DNA of 64,000 nucleotides, from positions 3,472,001 through 3,536,000 of the forward strand of contig NZ_CP137892.1 of the NCBI RefSeq assembly GCF_033547155.1. Reading direction: 5' to 3'. Position 1 is the stretch's first letter; the number at the start of each line of letters is the position of its first letter. The notes under the pieces were generated by a model, which did not search any database, had not been told where the DNA came from, and saw nothing but the letters and a program-made list of their open reading frames with translations. The DNA is from Pseudomonas benzenivorans. GTDB lineage: Bacteria > Pseudomonadota > Gammaproteobacteria > Pseudomonadales > Pseudomonadaceae. This document shows, piece after piece, positions 36,594 through 45,198 of the stretch. The translations under genes were made by a program, and so were the position numbers.

Positions 36594-37373
36594 TTAATGC
36601 ACGTCCTTCCAGTATTCACGCTTGAGCAAATAGGCGAATACGAAGAAGAACGCCAGGTACAGCAGCACGTAGGTGCCGATACGCTGACTTTCCAGCTTCA
36701 CCGGGTTGGCCGAATAGGCCAGGAAGGTCACCAGATTCTTGACCTTCTCGTCGAACTGCTCCTCGGTCAACTCACCGGTCTTCGGCTCGATGGTGAGTTG
36801 ATCGCAGGCCTCGTGCGTGATGGGCGTGCCGGTCAGCGGATCGAACTGCTTCTTGCCGTCCTCGACCACCTGCACCTGCTTGCAACCGATGTACTGGCGC
36901 CCCTGCAGCTCAGCCAGCACGTTCGGCATGCCGACGTTCGGGAAGACCTTGTTATTCGCCCCCAGCGGACGGCTCGGATCTTCGTAGAAGGTGCGCAGGT
37001 AGGTATACAGCCAGTCGGTGCCACGCACGCGAGCGACCAGGGTCAGATCCGGCGGCGCCGCGCCGAACCAGGCCTTGGCGTCCTCGGGCTTCATGCCGAT
37101 CTTCATGTGGTCGCCGATCTTGGCGTCGTTGAACACCAGATTGTCCAGCATCAGCTCATGGGGAATGCCGAGGTCATCGGCAACCCGCTCGTAGCGCTGG
37201 AACTTGGCCGCATGGCAGCCCATGCAGTAGTTGGCGAAGGTACGCAGACCGTCCTGCATGGCCGCCTTGTCGGTCAGATCGATATCGACCTTGTCCAGCG
37301 GATAGTTGCCACCCGCCCCCAGAGCCAGGGCAGGCATTGCAGCGAAAATCAGTGCAGCGAATAGCTTCTTCAT
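36594..37373 (-). CDS. petC: Ubiquinol-cytochrome c reductase, cytochrome c1 subunit
   Basis: A 259-residue cytochrome c1 of the bc1 complex. It has a cleavable signal peptide (about 1-18), the haem c site CMGCH, the Met-ligand region around PNVGMPNVLAEL, and a C-terminal membrane anchor (about 235-252) that ends in YLLKREYWKDVH. ATG 37373 overlaps the petB stop by one base. It passes electrons from the Rieske centre to soluble cytochrome c. Confidence 0.96.
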   Translation of the reverse strand: MKKLFAALIFAAMPALALGAGGNYPLDKVDIDLTDKAAMQDGLRTFANYCMGCHAAKFQRYERVADDLGIPHELMLDNLVFNDAKIGDHMKIGMKPEDAKAWFGAAPPDLTLVARVRGTDWLYTYLRTFYEDPSRPLGANNKVFPNVGMPNVLAELQGRQYIGCKQVQVVEDGKKQFDPLTGTPITHEACDQLTIEPKTGELTEEQFDEKVKNLVTFLAYSANPVKLESQRIGTYVLLYLAFFFVFAYLLKREYWKDVH

Positions 37374-38587
37374 CAGCCCGTCACCCTTTCCGGAACCGGT
37401 TTGGTTTTTTCCATCCTGGTGTAGAACGGCATCAGGATGAAGTACGCGAAGTACAGGAAGGTACATACCTGCGACAGCAGGGTGCGGCCCGGAGTCGGCG
37501 CCAGCACACCCAGCACACCCAGGATGACGAAGGACACGCAGAACACCAGCAACCAGATCTTGCTCAACCAGCCCTTGTAGCGCATCGACTTGACCGGACT
37601 ACGGTCCAGCCAGGGCAGCACGAACAGCACGGCGATGGCCGCACCCATGGCGATGACGCCCAGCAGCTTGTCCGGCACGGCACGCAGGATCGCGTAGAAC
37701 GGGGTGAAGTACCACACCGGCGCGATGTGCTCGGGAGTCTTGAACGGGTTGGCCTGCTCGAAGTTCGGCTTCTCCAGGAAGTAACCGCCCATTTCCGGGA
37801 AGAAGAACACCACGAAGCAGAAGATGAACAGGAACACCACCACACCGACGATGTCCTTCACGGTGTAATAAGGGTGGAAGGCAATACCATCGAGCGGAAC
37901 GCCGTTCGCATCCTTCTTCTTCTTGATGTCGACGCCGTCCGGGTTGTTCGAACCCACCTCATGCAGCGCCAGGATGTGCAGCACCACCAGGCCGAGGATC
38001 ACGATCGGCAGGGCCACCACATGCAGGGCGAAGAAGCGGTTCAGGGTGATGCCGGAAATCAGGTAGTCACCGCGAATCCACTGGGTCAGGTCGTCGCCGA
38101 TCACCGGAATGGCACCGAACAGCGAGATGATCACCTGGGCGCCCCAGTAGGACATCTGGCCCCAGGGCAGCAGGTAGCCCATGAAGGCTTCCGCCATCAG
38201 CAGCAGGTAGATCAGCATGCCGAAGATCCACACCAGCTCGCGCGGCTTCTGGTAGGAGCCGTAGAGCAGGCCGCGGAACATGTGCAGGTAGACCACGACG
38301 AAGAACGCCGAGGCGCCGGTCGAGTGCAGGTAACGCAGGATCCAGCCGTACTCCACATCGCGCATGATGTACTCGACCGAGGCGAACGCCTCCTCGGCCG
38401 ACGGGGTGAAGCTCATGGTCAGCCAGATACCGGTGACGATCTGGTTGACCAGCACCAGCAGGGCCAGCGAGCCGAAGAAGTAGAAGAAGTTGAAGTTCTT
38501 CGGCGCGTAATACTTGCTCAGATGGTCTTCCCACATCTTGGTCGCGGGGAAGCGCGCATCCATCCACTCCATGAATTTGCTCATCAT
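37373..38587 (-). CDS. petB: Ubiquinol-cytochrome c reductase, cytochrome b subunit
   Basis: A 404-residue polytopic membrane protein binding haems bL and bH and the quinone sites Qo and Qi. Landmarks are GSYQKPRELVWIFG, LPWGQMSYWGAQV (with the Qo-side helix), GDYLISGITLNRFFALHVVALP and the PEHIAPVWYFTPFYAILRA block that carries the PEW-like (here PVW) Qo motif. Four histidines in helices B and D act as haem ligands by family. It overlaps petA by 4 nt. Confidence 0.97.
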   Translation of the reverse strand: MMSKFMEWMDARFPATKMWEDHLSKYYAPKNFNFFYFFGSLALLVLVNQIVTGIWLTMSFTPSAEEAFASVEYIMRDVEYGWILRYLHSTGASAFFVVVYLHMFRGLLYGSYQKPRELVWIFGMLIYLLLMAEAFMGYLLPWGQMSYWGAQVIISLFGAIPVIGDDLTQWIRGDYLISGITLNRFFALHVVALPIVILGLVVLHILALHEVGSNNPDGVDIKKKKDANGVPLDGIAFHPYYTVKDIVGVVVFLFIFCFVVFFFPEMGGYFLEKPNFEQANPFKTPEHIAPVWYFTPFYAILRAVPDKLLGVIAMGAAIAVLFVLPWLDRSPVKSMRYKGWLSKIWLLVFCVSFVILGVLGVLAPTPGRTLLSQVCTFLYFAYFILMPFYTRMEKTKPVPERVTG

Positions 38588-39177
38588 GCTTGCTCCTGAT
38601 CCACACCGATGACGATCACATCATCCGACTCGTACATGTGCGGTGGCACCGGCAGGTTCAAGGGGGCTGGCTGGGCCTTGTAGACACGGCCGGCGAGGTC
38701 GTAGCGCGAGCCGTGGCACGGGCAGAAGTAGCCCCCCACCCACTCGGCACCGAGGTCCGCCGGCGCCACTTCCGGGCGGAAGGACGGCGAGCAGCCCAGG
38801 TGGGTGCACAGCCCGACTAGCAGCAGCACTTCCGGCTTGATCGAGCGGGTCTTCGGGTCGACATAGGTCGGCTGCACCGAGGCCTGGGACTCGACGTCGG
38901 CCAACTGCCCCTCGAGCTTGCCCAGGTTGCTCAAGATCTCCTCGGTACGGCGCACGATGAACACCGGCTGCCCCCGCCACTCGGCAACCATCTGCTGGCC
39001 CGGCTCGATCTTGCTGACGTTCACCTTCACAGGTGCACCGGCAGCTTTAGCCTTGGCGCTCGGGAACCATGACCCCACGAACGGGACCGCGGCACCCACC
39101 GCTCCAGCAGCACCCACCACGGAGGTGGCCGCCACCAAGAAGCGACGCCGGCCTGCATTCACGCCGTCATTGCTCAT
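38584..39177 (-). CDS. petA: Ubiquinol-cytochrome c reductase, Rieske iron-sulfur subunit
   Basis: A 197-residue Rieske protein. The N-terminus NAGRRRFLVAATSVVG is a Tat-type signal anchor. The [2Fe-2S] ligands are in CTHLGC and CPCHGS. It oxidises ubiquinol at the Qo site and passes the electron to cytochrome c1. It is the first gene of petABC and is preceded by a plausible promoter. Confidence 0.97.
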   Translation of the reverse strand: MSNDGVNAGRRRFLVAATSVVGAAGAVGAAVPFVGSWFPSAKAKAAGAPVKVNVSKIEPGQQMVAEWRGQPVFIVRRTEEILSNLGKLEGQLADVESQASVQPTYVDPKTRSIKPEVLLLVGLCTHLGCSPSFRPEVAPADLGAEWVGGYFCPCHGSRYDLAGRVYKAQPAPLNLPVPPHMYESDDVIVIGVDQEQA

Positions 39178-39258
39178 TCAGTCGTCTCCCATCAGCTTTG
39201 TGGCCTGTTGTTCAGGCCTCTACTAGGTAAAAATCGGGTAGCGCAAAAAATTCGCCAA

Positions 39259-39287
39259 ATGGTAAAGAAAAGCCCCTTTTCTGACAA
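39259..39287 (-). promoter_or_regulatory. Putative petABC promoter with a palindrome in its spacer
   Basis: TTGTCA (39282-39287), 17-nt spacer, TACCAT (39259-39264) on the minus strand, about 82 nt before petA. The spacer is mostly the inverted repeat GAAAAG-GGG-CTTTTC, a possible operator. Confidence 0.5.
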
Positions 39288-39377
39288 GGTAATTACCCCG
39301 CCGGAAGCCTCTCAACACCTTGCAGGACGCGGCCTCCAGGACTGCGGCATGATGTCGCACAGCAGCCGGACGCCCAT

Positions 39378-39410
39378 AAAAAACGCCCAGCTCCGAAAGG
39401 AAACTGGGCG
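39378..39410 (-). terminator. Terminator of rplM-rpsI
   Basis: Stem CGCCCAG / CTGGGCG with further CC/GG pairs and a short loop, followed by TTTTTT on the minus strand, 22 nt past the rpsI stop. Confidence 0.9.
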
Positions 39411-39431
39411 CTTTTGAAGGCAGATAGCGAA

Positions 39432-39824
39432 TTAACGCTTGGAGTACTGCGGACGCTTACGCGCCTTGCGCAGACCGACCTTCTTACGCTCGACTTCACG
39501 CGCGTCGCGAGTCACGAAACCGGCCTTGCGCAGCGAGCTACGCAGGGTTTCGTCGTACTCGATCAGGGCACGGGTGATGCCGTGACGGATCGCACCGGCC
39601 TGACCACTCACACCACCACCGATCACGGTAACGAACACATCGAACTTCTCGGTGGTTTCGGTCAGCTCCAGCGGCTGGCGAACGACCATGCGCGCGGTTT
39701 CGCGGCCGAAGAAGGTGTCCAGGGTGCGATTGTTGATGGAGATGCTGCCAGTGCCCGGACGCAGGAATACGCGAGCGGTTGCAGTCTTGCGACGGCCAGT
39801 GCCGTAGTTTTGAGTCGCCGACAT
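39432..39824 (-). CDS. rpsI: 30S ribosomal protein S9
   Basis: A 130-residue uS9 with the typical start [19 protein letters not shown] and the basic tail ending [11 protein letters not shown], whose last residues reach the P-site tRNA. It is cotranscribed with rplM, 14 nt upstream. Confidence 0.99.
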   Translation of the reverse strand: MSATQNYGTGRRKTATARVFLRPGTGSISINNRTLDTFFGRETARMVVRQPLELTETTEKFDVFVTVIGGGVSGQAGAIRHGITRALIEYDETLRSSLRKAGFVTRDAREVERKKVGLRKARKRPQYSKR

Positions 39825-39838
39825 AATGAACTATTCCG

Positions 39839-40267
39839 TTAAATCTTCAGTTCTTGGGGCTGCTGGGCAGTGTGCGGGTGAGCGGCACCCTTGTACACCT
39901 TCAGCTTACGATACATGTCGCGACCCAGCGGGTTCTTCGGCAGCATGCCTTTTACCGCGGTCTCGATCACACGCTCAGGCGCCTTGGCGATCAGCTTCTC
40001 GAAGTTGATCGACTTGATGCCGCCCGGGAAACCGGAGTGAGAGTAGTACATCTTGTCGGTGGTCTTGGCACCGGTCACACGCACCTGCTCAGCATTGATC
40101 ACGACGATGTAGTCGCCGGTATCAACGTGCGGAGTGTACTCGGGCTTGTGCTTGCCACGCAGACGGGTGGCAATTTCGGTAGCCAGACGACCCAGGGTCT
40201 GACCAGCAGCGTCGACGACGAACCAGTCGCGCTTTACTGTTTCCGGTTTAGCAGTAAAAGTCTTCAT
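39839..40267 (-). CDS. rplM: 50S ribosomal protein L13
   Basis: A 142-residue uL13 with conserved [34 protein letters not shown] and [13 protein letters not shown] blocks. It is an early assembly protein of the 50S subunit. It is the first gene of the rplM-rpsI operon, behind a good sigma70 promoter. Confidence 0.99.
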   Translation of the reverse strand: MKTFTAKPETVKRDWFVVDAAGQTLGRLATEIATRLRGKHKPEYTPHVDTGDYIVVINAEQVRVTGAKTTDKMYYSHSGFPGGIKSINFEKLIAKAPERVIETAVKGMLPKNPLGRDMYRKLKVYKGAAHPHTAQQPQELKI

Positions 40268-40309
40268 TCTTTATAGCCTCAGGGGCCGCCCTGATAAATA
40301 AGACGGCGG

Positions 40310-40338
40310 ATCTTACTGAATAGTGCGTACTTTGACAA
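40310..40338 (-). promoter_or_regulatory. Sigma70 promoter of rplM-rpsI
   Basis: TTGTCA (40333-40338), 17-nt spacer, TAAGAT (40310-40315) on the minus strand. The -35 lies inside a palindrome, TTTGAC-AA-GTCAAA (40331-40344). Confidence 0.7.
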
Positions 40339-40516
40339 GTCAAAGGCAGCCGAACACAGACGCTGTCGGGGGCTCGGGTCAGCGCGTCCGTAGCACGGCA
40401 AGATTCTTCGGCAGGCGGCGCATCACTTCCACTGCTGAAAGAGGTGCGCAATTATGCAGATTGCGCAGATAAATTCAACCATGCCTGCATGGGCATTTCA
40501 CGATAAAGAGCAGCCT

Positions 40517-41554
40517 ATGAACTATCGCCAGCTGGGCCGAACGGATTTGCATGTCAGCGCCCTGTGCCTGGGCACCATGACCTGGGGCGAGCAGAACGAC
40601 GCCGACGAGGCCTTCGCCCAAATTGCCCGAGCCAAGGCCTACGGGGTGAACTTCATCGATACCGCCGAGATGTACCCGGTGCCGCCACGGGCCGCGACCT
40701 ATGGCACGACCGAGCGGATCCTCGGCGACTACTTTCAGCGGCACGGCGGCCGCGGCGACTGGATACTGGCCAGCAAGATCGCCGGCCCCGGCAACGGCAT
40801 CGACTACATCCGCGACGGCCGGCTCAAGCACGACCGCCCCAATATCCAGGCCGCCGTCGAAGCCAGCCTCAAGCGCCTGCGCACCGACTGGATCGACCTG
40901 TACCAGCTGCACTGGCCGGAACGGCCGACCAACTACTTCGGCCAGCTCGGCTATCGCCATCAGGACAGCGTCTTCACCCCACTGGAAGACACCCTGGAAG
41001 CGCTGGACGAGCAGGTCAAGACCGGCAAGATCCGTCATATCGGCCTCTCCAATGAAACACCCTGGGGGACCATGAGGCTTCTGCAATTGGCCGAGAGTCG
41101 CGGCTGGCCGCGGGCGGTATCGATTCAGAACCCCTACAACCTGCTCAACCGCAGCTTCGAGGTCGGCCTGGCGGAAGTCGCCATGCGCGAGCAGTGCGGC
41201 CTTCTGGCCTACTCGCCCCTGGCCTTCGGCATGCTGTCGGGCAAGTACGAAGGCGGCGCACGCCCGGCCAACGCCAGGCTCAGCCTGTTCAACCGCTTCA
41301 CCCGCTACACCAACCCGCAGGCGCAAGCCGCCTGCTCGCGCTACGTCGCACTGGCTCAGGAACAGGGCCTGGACCCGGCACAGATGGCCCTGGCCTTCGT
41401 CACGGCCCGCCCCTTCGTGACCAGCACCATCATCGGCGCCACCACCCTGGAGCAGCTGGAAGCCGACCTGGGCAGCAGCGAGCTGAGGCTCGGCGACGAG
41501 GTGCTGACCGGCATCGAGGCCATTCACCAGACGCAACCGAACCCAGCACCCTGA
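40517..41554 (+). CDS. NADP(H)-dependent aldo-keto reductase (Tas-like)
   Basis: A 345-residue AKR-fold oxidoreductase. The catalytic tetrad candidates are Asp48 and Tyr53 (NFIDTAEMYP), Lys in ILASKIAG and His in LYQLHWP. The C-terminal NADPH-binding segment is TIIGATTLEQLE. It is close to the E. coli Tas subgroup, with MNYRQLGRTDLHVSALCLGTMTWGEQN at the start. The substrate is unknown. ATG 40517 is chosen over an upstream in-frame ATG (40454) because it begins the conserved sequence, though its ribosome-binding site is weak. It stands alone on the plus strand. Confidence 0.9.
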   Translation: MNYRQLGRTDLHVSALCLGTMTWGEQNDADEAFAQIARAKAYGVNFIDTAEMYPVPPRAATYGTTERILGDYFQRHGGRGDWILASKIAGPGNGIDYIRDGRLKHDRPNIQAAVEASLKRLRTDWIDLYQLHWPERPTNYFGQLGYRHQDSVFTPLEDTLEALDEQVKTGKIRHIGLSNETPWGTMRLLQLAESRGWPRAVSIQNPYNLLNRSFEVGLAEVAMREQCGLLAYSPLAFGMLSGKYEGGARPANARLSLFNRFTRYTNPQAQAACSRYVALAQEQGLDPAQMALAFVTARPFVTSTIIGATTLEQLEADLGSSELRLGDEVLTGIEAIHQTQPNPAP

Positions 41555-41616
41555 AACCGGTCGACCGGCCGGAATACGCCCGGACAATGCCGGGCCTTTC
41601 CGCGCCAGACGCCGCC

Positions 41617-42753
41617 CTACAAGGCGCGGGCGATGATCTCCTTCATGATCTCGTTGGTGCCGGCATAGATGCGCTGCACCCGGGCATCGGCCCAGGCCCG
41701 CGCCACCGGGTACTCCCACATGAAGCCGTAACCGCCATGCAGCTGCACGCATTCATCCAGCACCTTGCACTGCAGGTCGGTGCCCCAGTACTTGAGCATG
41801 GCCGCGGTCGGCACATCCAACTTGCCCTGCAGGTGCAGCTCCAGGCAACGATCGACAAACACCCGACCGACCTGAATCTCGGTGGCCATCTCGGCCAGCT
41901 TGAAGCGGGTGTTCTGGAAATCCGCGATGGCCTTGCCGAACGCCTTGCGCTCGCGGGTATAGTCCAGGGTCCACTGCAGCGCCGCTTCGGCCGAGGCCAG
42001 GGCGCTGATGCCGACGGTCAGGCGCTCCTGAGGCAGCTCCTGCATCAGGTAGGCGAAGCCCATGCCGGCCTGGCCCAACAGGTTCTCCCTGGGCACCCGC
42101 ACGTCCTGGAAGAACAGCTCGGAGGTGTCCTGGGCCTTCATGCCGACCTTCTCCAGCCGCTTGCCCTTGGCGAACCCCGGCATATCGGCCTCGACCAGGA
42201 ACAGGCTGGTGCCCTTGGCGCCCGCCTGCGGGTCGGTCTTGGCCACCACTATCACCAGGTCGGCCAGGTAACCGTTGGTGATGAAGGTCTTGGAGCCGTT
42301 GATCACGTACTCGTCGCCCTCCAGCACGGCCGTGGTCTTGACCCCCTGCAGGTCGGAGCCGGCCCCCGGCTCGGTCATGGCGATGGCGGTGACCAGCTCA
42401 CCGGACACCAGCCGGGGCAGGTACTTGTGCTTCAGGGCCTCGGAGCCGTAGTGCAGGATGTAGGGCGCAACGATGTCCGAATGCAGGGAGAAGCCGATGC
42501 CGCTCAGCCCCAGCCGGGCGACCTCCTCGATCACCACCGTGCTGTAGAGGAAATCGGCCCCCATGCCGCCGTACTCCTCGGGAATATGGGAGCAGAGCAA
42601 CCCCGCCTCCCCCGCCTTGTTCCACAGCCCGCGGTCGACGTGGCCGTCCTTCTCCCACTGCTGATGGAAGGGCACGGCCTCCTGCTCGAGGAACTTGCGC
42701 ACGCTGTCGCGAAACAACTCATGATCGGAACTGAACAGGGTTCTGGGAATCAT
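41617..42753 (-). CDS. Acyl-CoA dehydrogenase
   Basis: A 378-residue flavoprotein that oxidises an acyl-CoA to the enoyl-CoA. The N-terminal helical domain, the FAD/substrate block AIAMTEPGAGSDLQGV, the ITNG loop and the C-terminal QLHGGYGFMWEYPVARAWADARV signature are clear. The end reads IYAGTNEIMKEIIAR, so the Glu of the common YEGT motif is Ala, as in long-chain or isovaleryl-type enzymes whose base lies elsewhere. I chose ATG 42753 because AGGTG lies just upstream; an ATG five codons earlier is possible. It is divergent from an AraC-type regulator. Confidence 0.92.
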   Translation of the reverse strand: MIPRTLFSSDHELFRDSVRKFLEQEAVPFHQQWEKDGHVDRGLWNKAGEAGLLCSHIPEEYGGMGADFLYSTVVIEEVARLGLSGIGFSLHSDIVAPYILHYGSEALKHKYLPRLVSGELVTAIAMTEPGAGSDLQGVKTTAVLEGDEYVINGSKTFITNGYLADLVIVVAKTDPQAGAKGTSLFLVEADMPGFAKGKRLEKVGMKAQDTSELFFQDVRVPRENLLGQAGMGFAYLMQELPQERLTVGISALASAEAALQWTLDYTRERKAFGKAIADFQNTRFKLAEMATEIQVGRVFVDRCLELHLQGKLDVPTAAMLKYWGTDLQCKVLDECVQLHGGYGFMWEYPVARAWADARVQRIYAGTNEIMKEIIARAL

Positions 42754-42799
42754 CACGGCACCTGGCATAGAAGGTAGGTTTGGGTGACTCCGACTCTAG

Positions 42800-42815
42800 C
42801 CAAGCAAACGCTTGG
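42800..42815. promoter_or_regulatory. Palindrome in the acyl-CoA dehydrogenase/regulator intergenic region
   Basis: CCAAGC-AAAC-GCTTGG, a perfect 6-4-6 inverted repeat 47 nt upstream of the acyl-CoA dehydrogenase ATG and 78 nt upstream of the divergent regulator. It is shaped like a TetR- or GntR-type operator. Confidence 0.5.
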
Positions 42816-42892
42816 TCGCACTGGACACAAGCGCCAATAAATAAGACGATCCAGCCGTTACTTGACCACTTAGCCCTAATAAGAATCAGCCT

Positions 42893-43897
42893 ATGCCCAG
42901 CCAATCGCCCGAGCCGCTCAAGCGCGTCAGCATCCTCGCCACCGAAGGCGTCTTCGCCTCCACATTGATGCAGGCCAAGGACTTCTTCCATATGGCCAGC
43001 CTGCGCTACGGCAAGCAGCTGGGCCTGGGCCTGACCCCGGCCTTCGAGATCCACCTGGTCAGCCCGGACGGCCAGCCGGTGCGCAGCTTCAGCGATGTGC
43101 TGATCCCGGTGGACGGGCCATTGGAAAGCGCCGACGTGATCATTCTGCCGGCCTTCTGGGACGACTTCGACGCCCTCTGCCAGCGCCATCCCCAGGTACT
43201 CAGCTGGCTCAGGACGCGCCACGCCGCGGGCACCGCGATCTGCGGCGAAGCCACCGGGGTGTTCTGGATGGCCCAGGCCGGCCTGCTCGACGGCAAGGAG
43301 GCGACCACCTACTGGCGCTTCTTCGGCGAGTTCGCCGAGCGCTTTCCCAGGGTGCTGCTCAATCAGGACAAGCACCTGTCCGATGCCGACAACCTCTACT
43401 GCGCCGGCGGCGTCACCTCGGCCTGCGACCTGTACATCTACCTGATCGAGCGCTTCTGTGGCGCCGGCGTGGCCCAGGGCGTCGCCCGCGACATCCTCTA
43501 CGAGGTGCAACGCAGCTACACACCCGGACGCATCGGCTTCGGCGGGCAGAAACTGCACCACGACCTGACCATCCTGCAGATCCAGCAGTGGCTGGAGGAG
43601 CACTTCTGCGACAAGTTCCGCTTCGAGGACGTGGCCCGCGAGCACGGCATGAGCATCCGCAACTTCATGCGCCGCTTTCAGGCCGCCACCGGCGATAAGC
43701 CGCTGCACTACCTGCAGCGGCTGCGCATCGAAACGGCCAAGGGCCTGCTCAGCGCCACGCGCAAGAGCATCAAGACCATCAGCTACGAAGTCGGCTACGA
43801 CGACGCCAGCTTCTTCGCCCGGCTGTTCCGCCAGCACACCACGCTGTCGCCCAACCAGTACCGCCGGCAGTTCCAGCACAAGGACACGCACGCCTAG
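42893..43897 (+). CDS. GlxA-type transcriptional regulator (DJ-1/PfpI domain + AraC HTH)
   Basis: A 334-residue regulator. Residues about 10-190 form a DJ-1/PfpI class-I amidotransferase-like ligand domain; the nucleophile elbow region reads AICGEATGVFW and retains a Cys. Residues about 230-330 form an AraC-family double helix-turn-helix ending in VGYDDASFFARLFRQHTTLSPNQYRRQF. It may control the divergent acyl-CoA dehydrogenase gene; related proteins respond to amino acids or quaternary amines. The ligand is unknown. Confidence 0.9.
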   Translation: MPSQSPEPLKRVSILATEGVFASTLMQAKDFFHMASLRYGKQLGLGLTPAFEIHLVSPDGQPVRSFSDVLIPVDGPLESADVIILPAFWDDFDALCQRHPQVLSWLRTRHAAGTAICGEATGVFWMAQAGLLDGKEATTYWRFFGEFAERFPRVLLNQDKHLSDADNLYCAGGVTSACDLYIYLIERFCGAGVAQGVARDILYEVQRSYTPGRIGFGGQKLHHDLTILQIQQWLEEHFCDKFRFEDVAREHGMSIRNFMRRFQAATGDKPLHYLQRLRIETAKGLLSATRKSIKTISYEVGYDDASFFARLFRQHTTLSPNQYRRQFQHKDTHA

Positions 43898-43935
43898 CGC
43901 CGGCGCCGGGTCGATAGCGCCAGGGTTTCGCCCAC

Positions 43936-43962
43936 AAAAAAGGCTGCCCTCTGGCAGCCTTT
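43936..43962. terminator. Terminator between the AraC-type gene and zapE
   Basis: The 10-bp stem AAAGGCTGCC / GGCAGCCTTT with loop CTCT. The minus strand continues with a T-run, so it serves zapE best, and it also faces the convergent regulator gene. Confidence 0.88.
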
Positions 43963-43978
43963 GGGCCGGCTCGACGGA

Positions 43979-45073
43979 TCAGGGCTTGTGCGGCCGCGCC
44001 AGGAACTCGTGGGACTGCATCTCCAGCAGACGGCTGAGGGTGCGCTGGAACTCGAAGGTCAGGCGCCCACCGGTGTAGAGATCCTTGAGCTCGACCTCAG
44101 CGGAGATGATCAGCTTGACGTTGCGGTCGTAGAACTCGTCCACCAGGTTGATGAAGCGCCGCGCCATGTCGTCCTTGGCCACGCCCATCTGCTCGACATT
44201 GGCCAACAGCACGGCGTGGAAGATCTTGCCCAGCTCGATGTAGTCGTTCTGGCTGCGCGGGCCGTCGCACAGCTCGCGGAACTCGAACCAGGCCACGTCG
44301 TCGCCGACCTTGCGCGCGGTGATGGCACGGTTCTCGATCATCAGCGCCTCGTTCTCCTGCACCGCGCAATGCTCGGGCAACAGGCTGCTGAAGCTCTTCT
44401 GCAGGCTCTCCTCGGCCGCCGCATCCAGCGGCCAGTGGAACAGCTCGGCCTGCTCCAGGGCGCGCAGGCGGTAGTCGACGCCGCTGTCGACGTTGACGAT
44501 CTCGGTGTGTTCCTTGAGCAGGGCGATGGCCGGCAGGAAGCGGGCGCGCTGCAGGCCGTCCTTGTACAGGCCGTCCGGCACTATGTTGGAGGTCGCCACC
44601 AGGCTCACGCCGTTCTTGAACAACTCCTCGAGCAGGGTGGCGAGGATCATCGCATCGGTGATGTCGGAGACGAAGAACTCGTCGAAGCAGATCACCCGCG
44701 CCTCGTCGGCAAAGCGCTTGCCGATGATGGTCAGCGGGTTCTTCTCGCCCTTGAGGGTCTTCATTTCCTCATGCACCCGCTTCATGAAGCGGTGGAAGTG
44801 GGTGCGCATCTTCTGCTCGAACGGCAGCGCATCGAAGAAGGTGTCGACCAGGTAGGTCTTGCCGCGGCCGACCCCGCCCCAGAAGTACAGGCCCTTGACC
44901 GGCCCCTGGGGCTTGCGGGCGAACAGCTTGCCGAACAGCCCGGGCTTGCTCGCCTCGCCGGCGATCAGGTCGTCGTACAGGCGCTGCAGATGGCGCACCG
45001 CAGTTTCCTGGGCCGCGTCATGGAAGAAGTCGGGGCGTTTGAGGTCTGCCTGGTAGCGCTCTAGGGGTGTCAT
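43979..45073 (-). CDS. zapE: AFG1-like ATPase / cell division protein ZapE
   Basis: A 364-residue P-loop ATPase of the AFG1/ZapE family. Walker A is GGVGRGKT (66-73), Walker B is VICFDEFFVSD, and the family's ADEARVICFDEF and RFINLVDEFYDR blocks are present. In E. coli ZapE binds FtsZ and supports division under low oxygen or heat. It sits downstream of trpS on the same strand. Confidence 0.93.
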   Translation of the reverse strand: MTPLERYQADLKRPDFFHDAAQETAVRHLQRLYDDLIAGEASKPGLFGKLFARKPQGPVKGLYFWGGVGRGKTYLVDTFFDALPFEQKMRTHFHRFMKRVHEEMKTLKGEKNPLTIIGKRFADEARVICFDEFFVSDITDAMILATLLEELFKNGVSLVATSNIVPDGLYKDGLQRARFLPAIALLKEHTEIVNVDSGVDYRLRALEQAELFHWPLDAAAEESLQKSFSSLLPEHCAVQENEALMIENRAITARKVGDDVAWFEFRELCDGPRSQNDYIELGKIFHAVLLANVEQMGVAKDDMARRFINLVDEFYDRNVKLIISAEVELKDLYTGGRLTFEFQRTLSRLLEMQSHEFLARPHKP

Positions 45074-45159
45074 ATTCGTTAGCTGGGCAACAAAAATGGG
45101 GCCGACACTTTAGCGACGCCCTCCGCGCTTGGCAATCGAGAGCCGCTGTTTGCACGGCC

Positions 45160-45187
45160 TCGCCGCGTCGACCCGACGACGCGGCGA
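45160..45187. other. Strong GC stem-loop after trpS
   Basis: An 11-bp perfect stem TCGCCGCGTCG / CGACGCGGCGA with loop ACCCGA, 12 nt beyond the trpS stop. There is no T-tract on either strand, so it may stabilise the 3' end or act as a Rho-dependent or weak terminator. Confidence 0.45.
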
Positions 45188-45198
45188 AACCCGAGGCA

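Noticed and set aside
39208..39417. A 69-codon open frame in the petA upstream region
   Set aside because: It covers the petA promoter and the rpsI terminator, lacks a ribosome-binding site and shows no family features.
40248..40451. A 67-codon minus-strand open frame upstream of rplM
   Set aside because: It overlaps the rplM promoter and start, and its composition is not protein-like.
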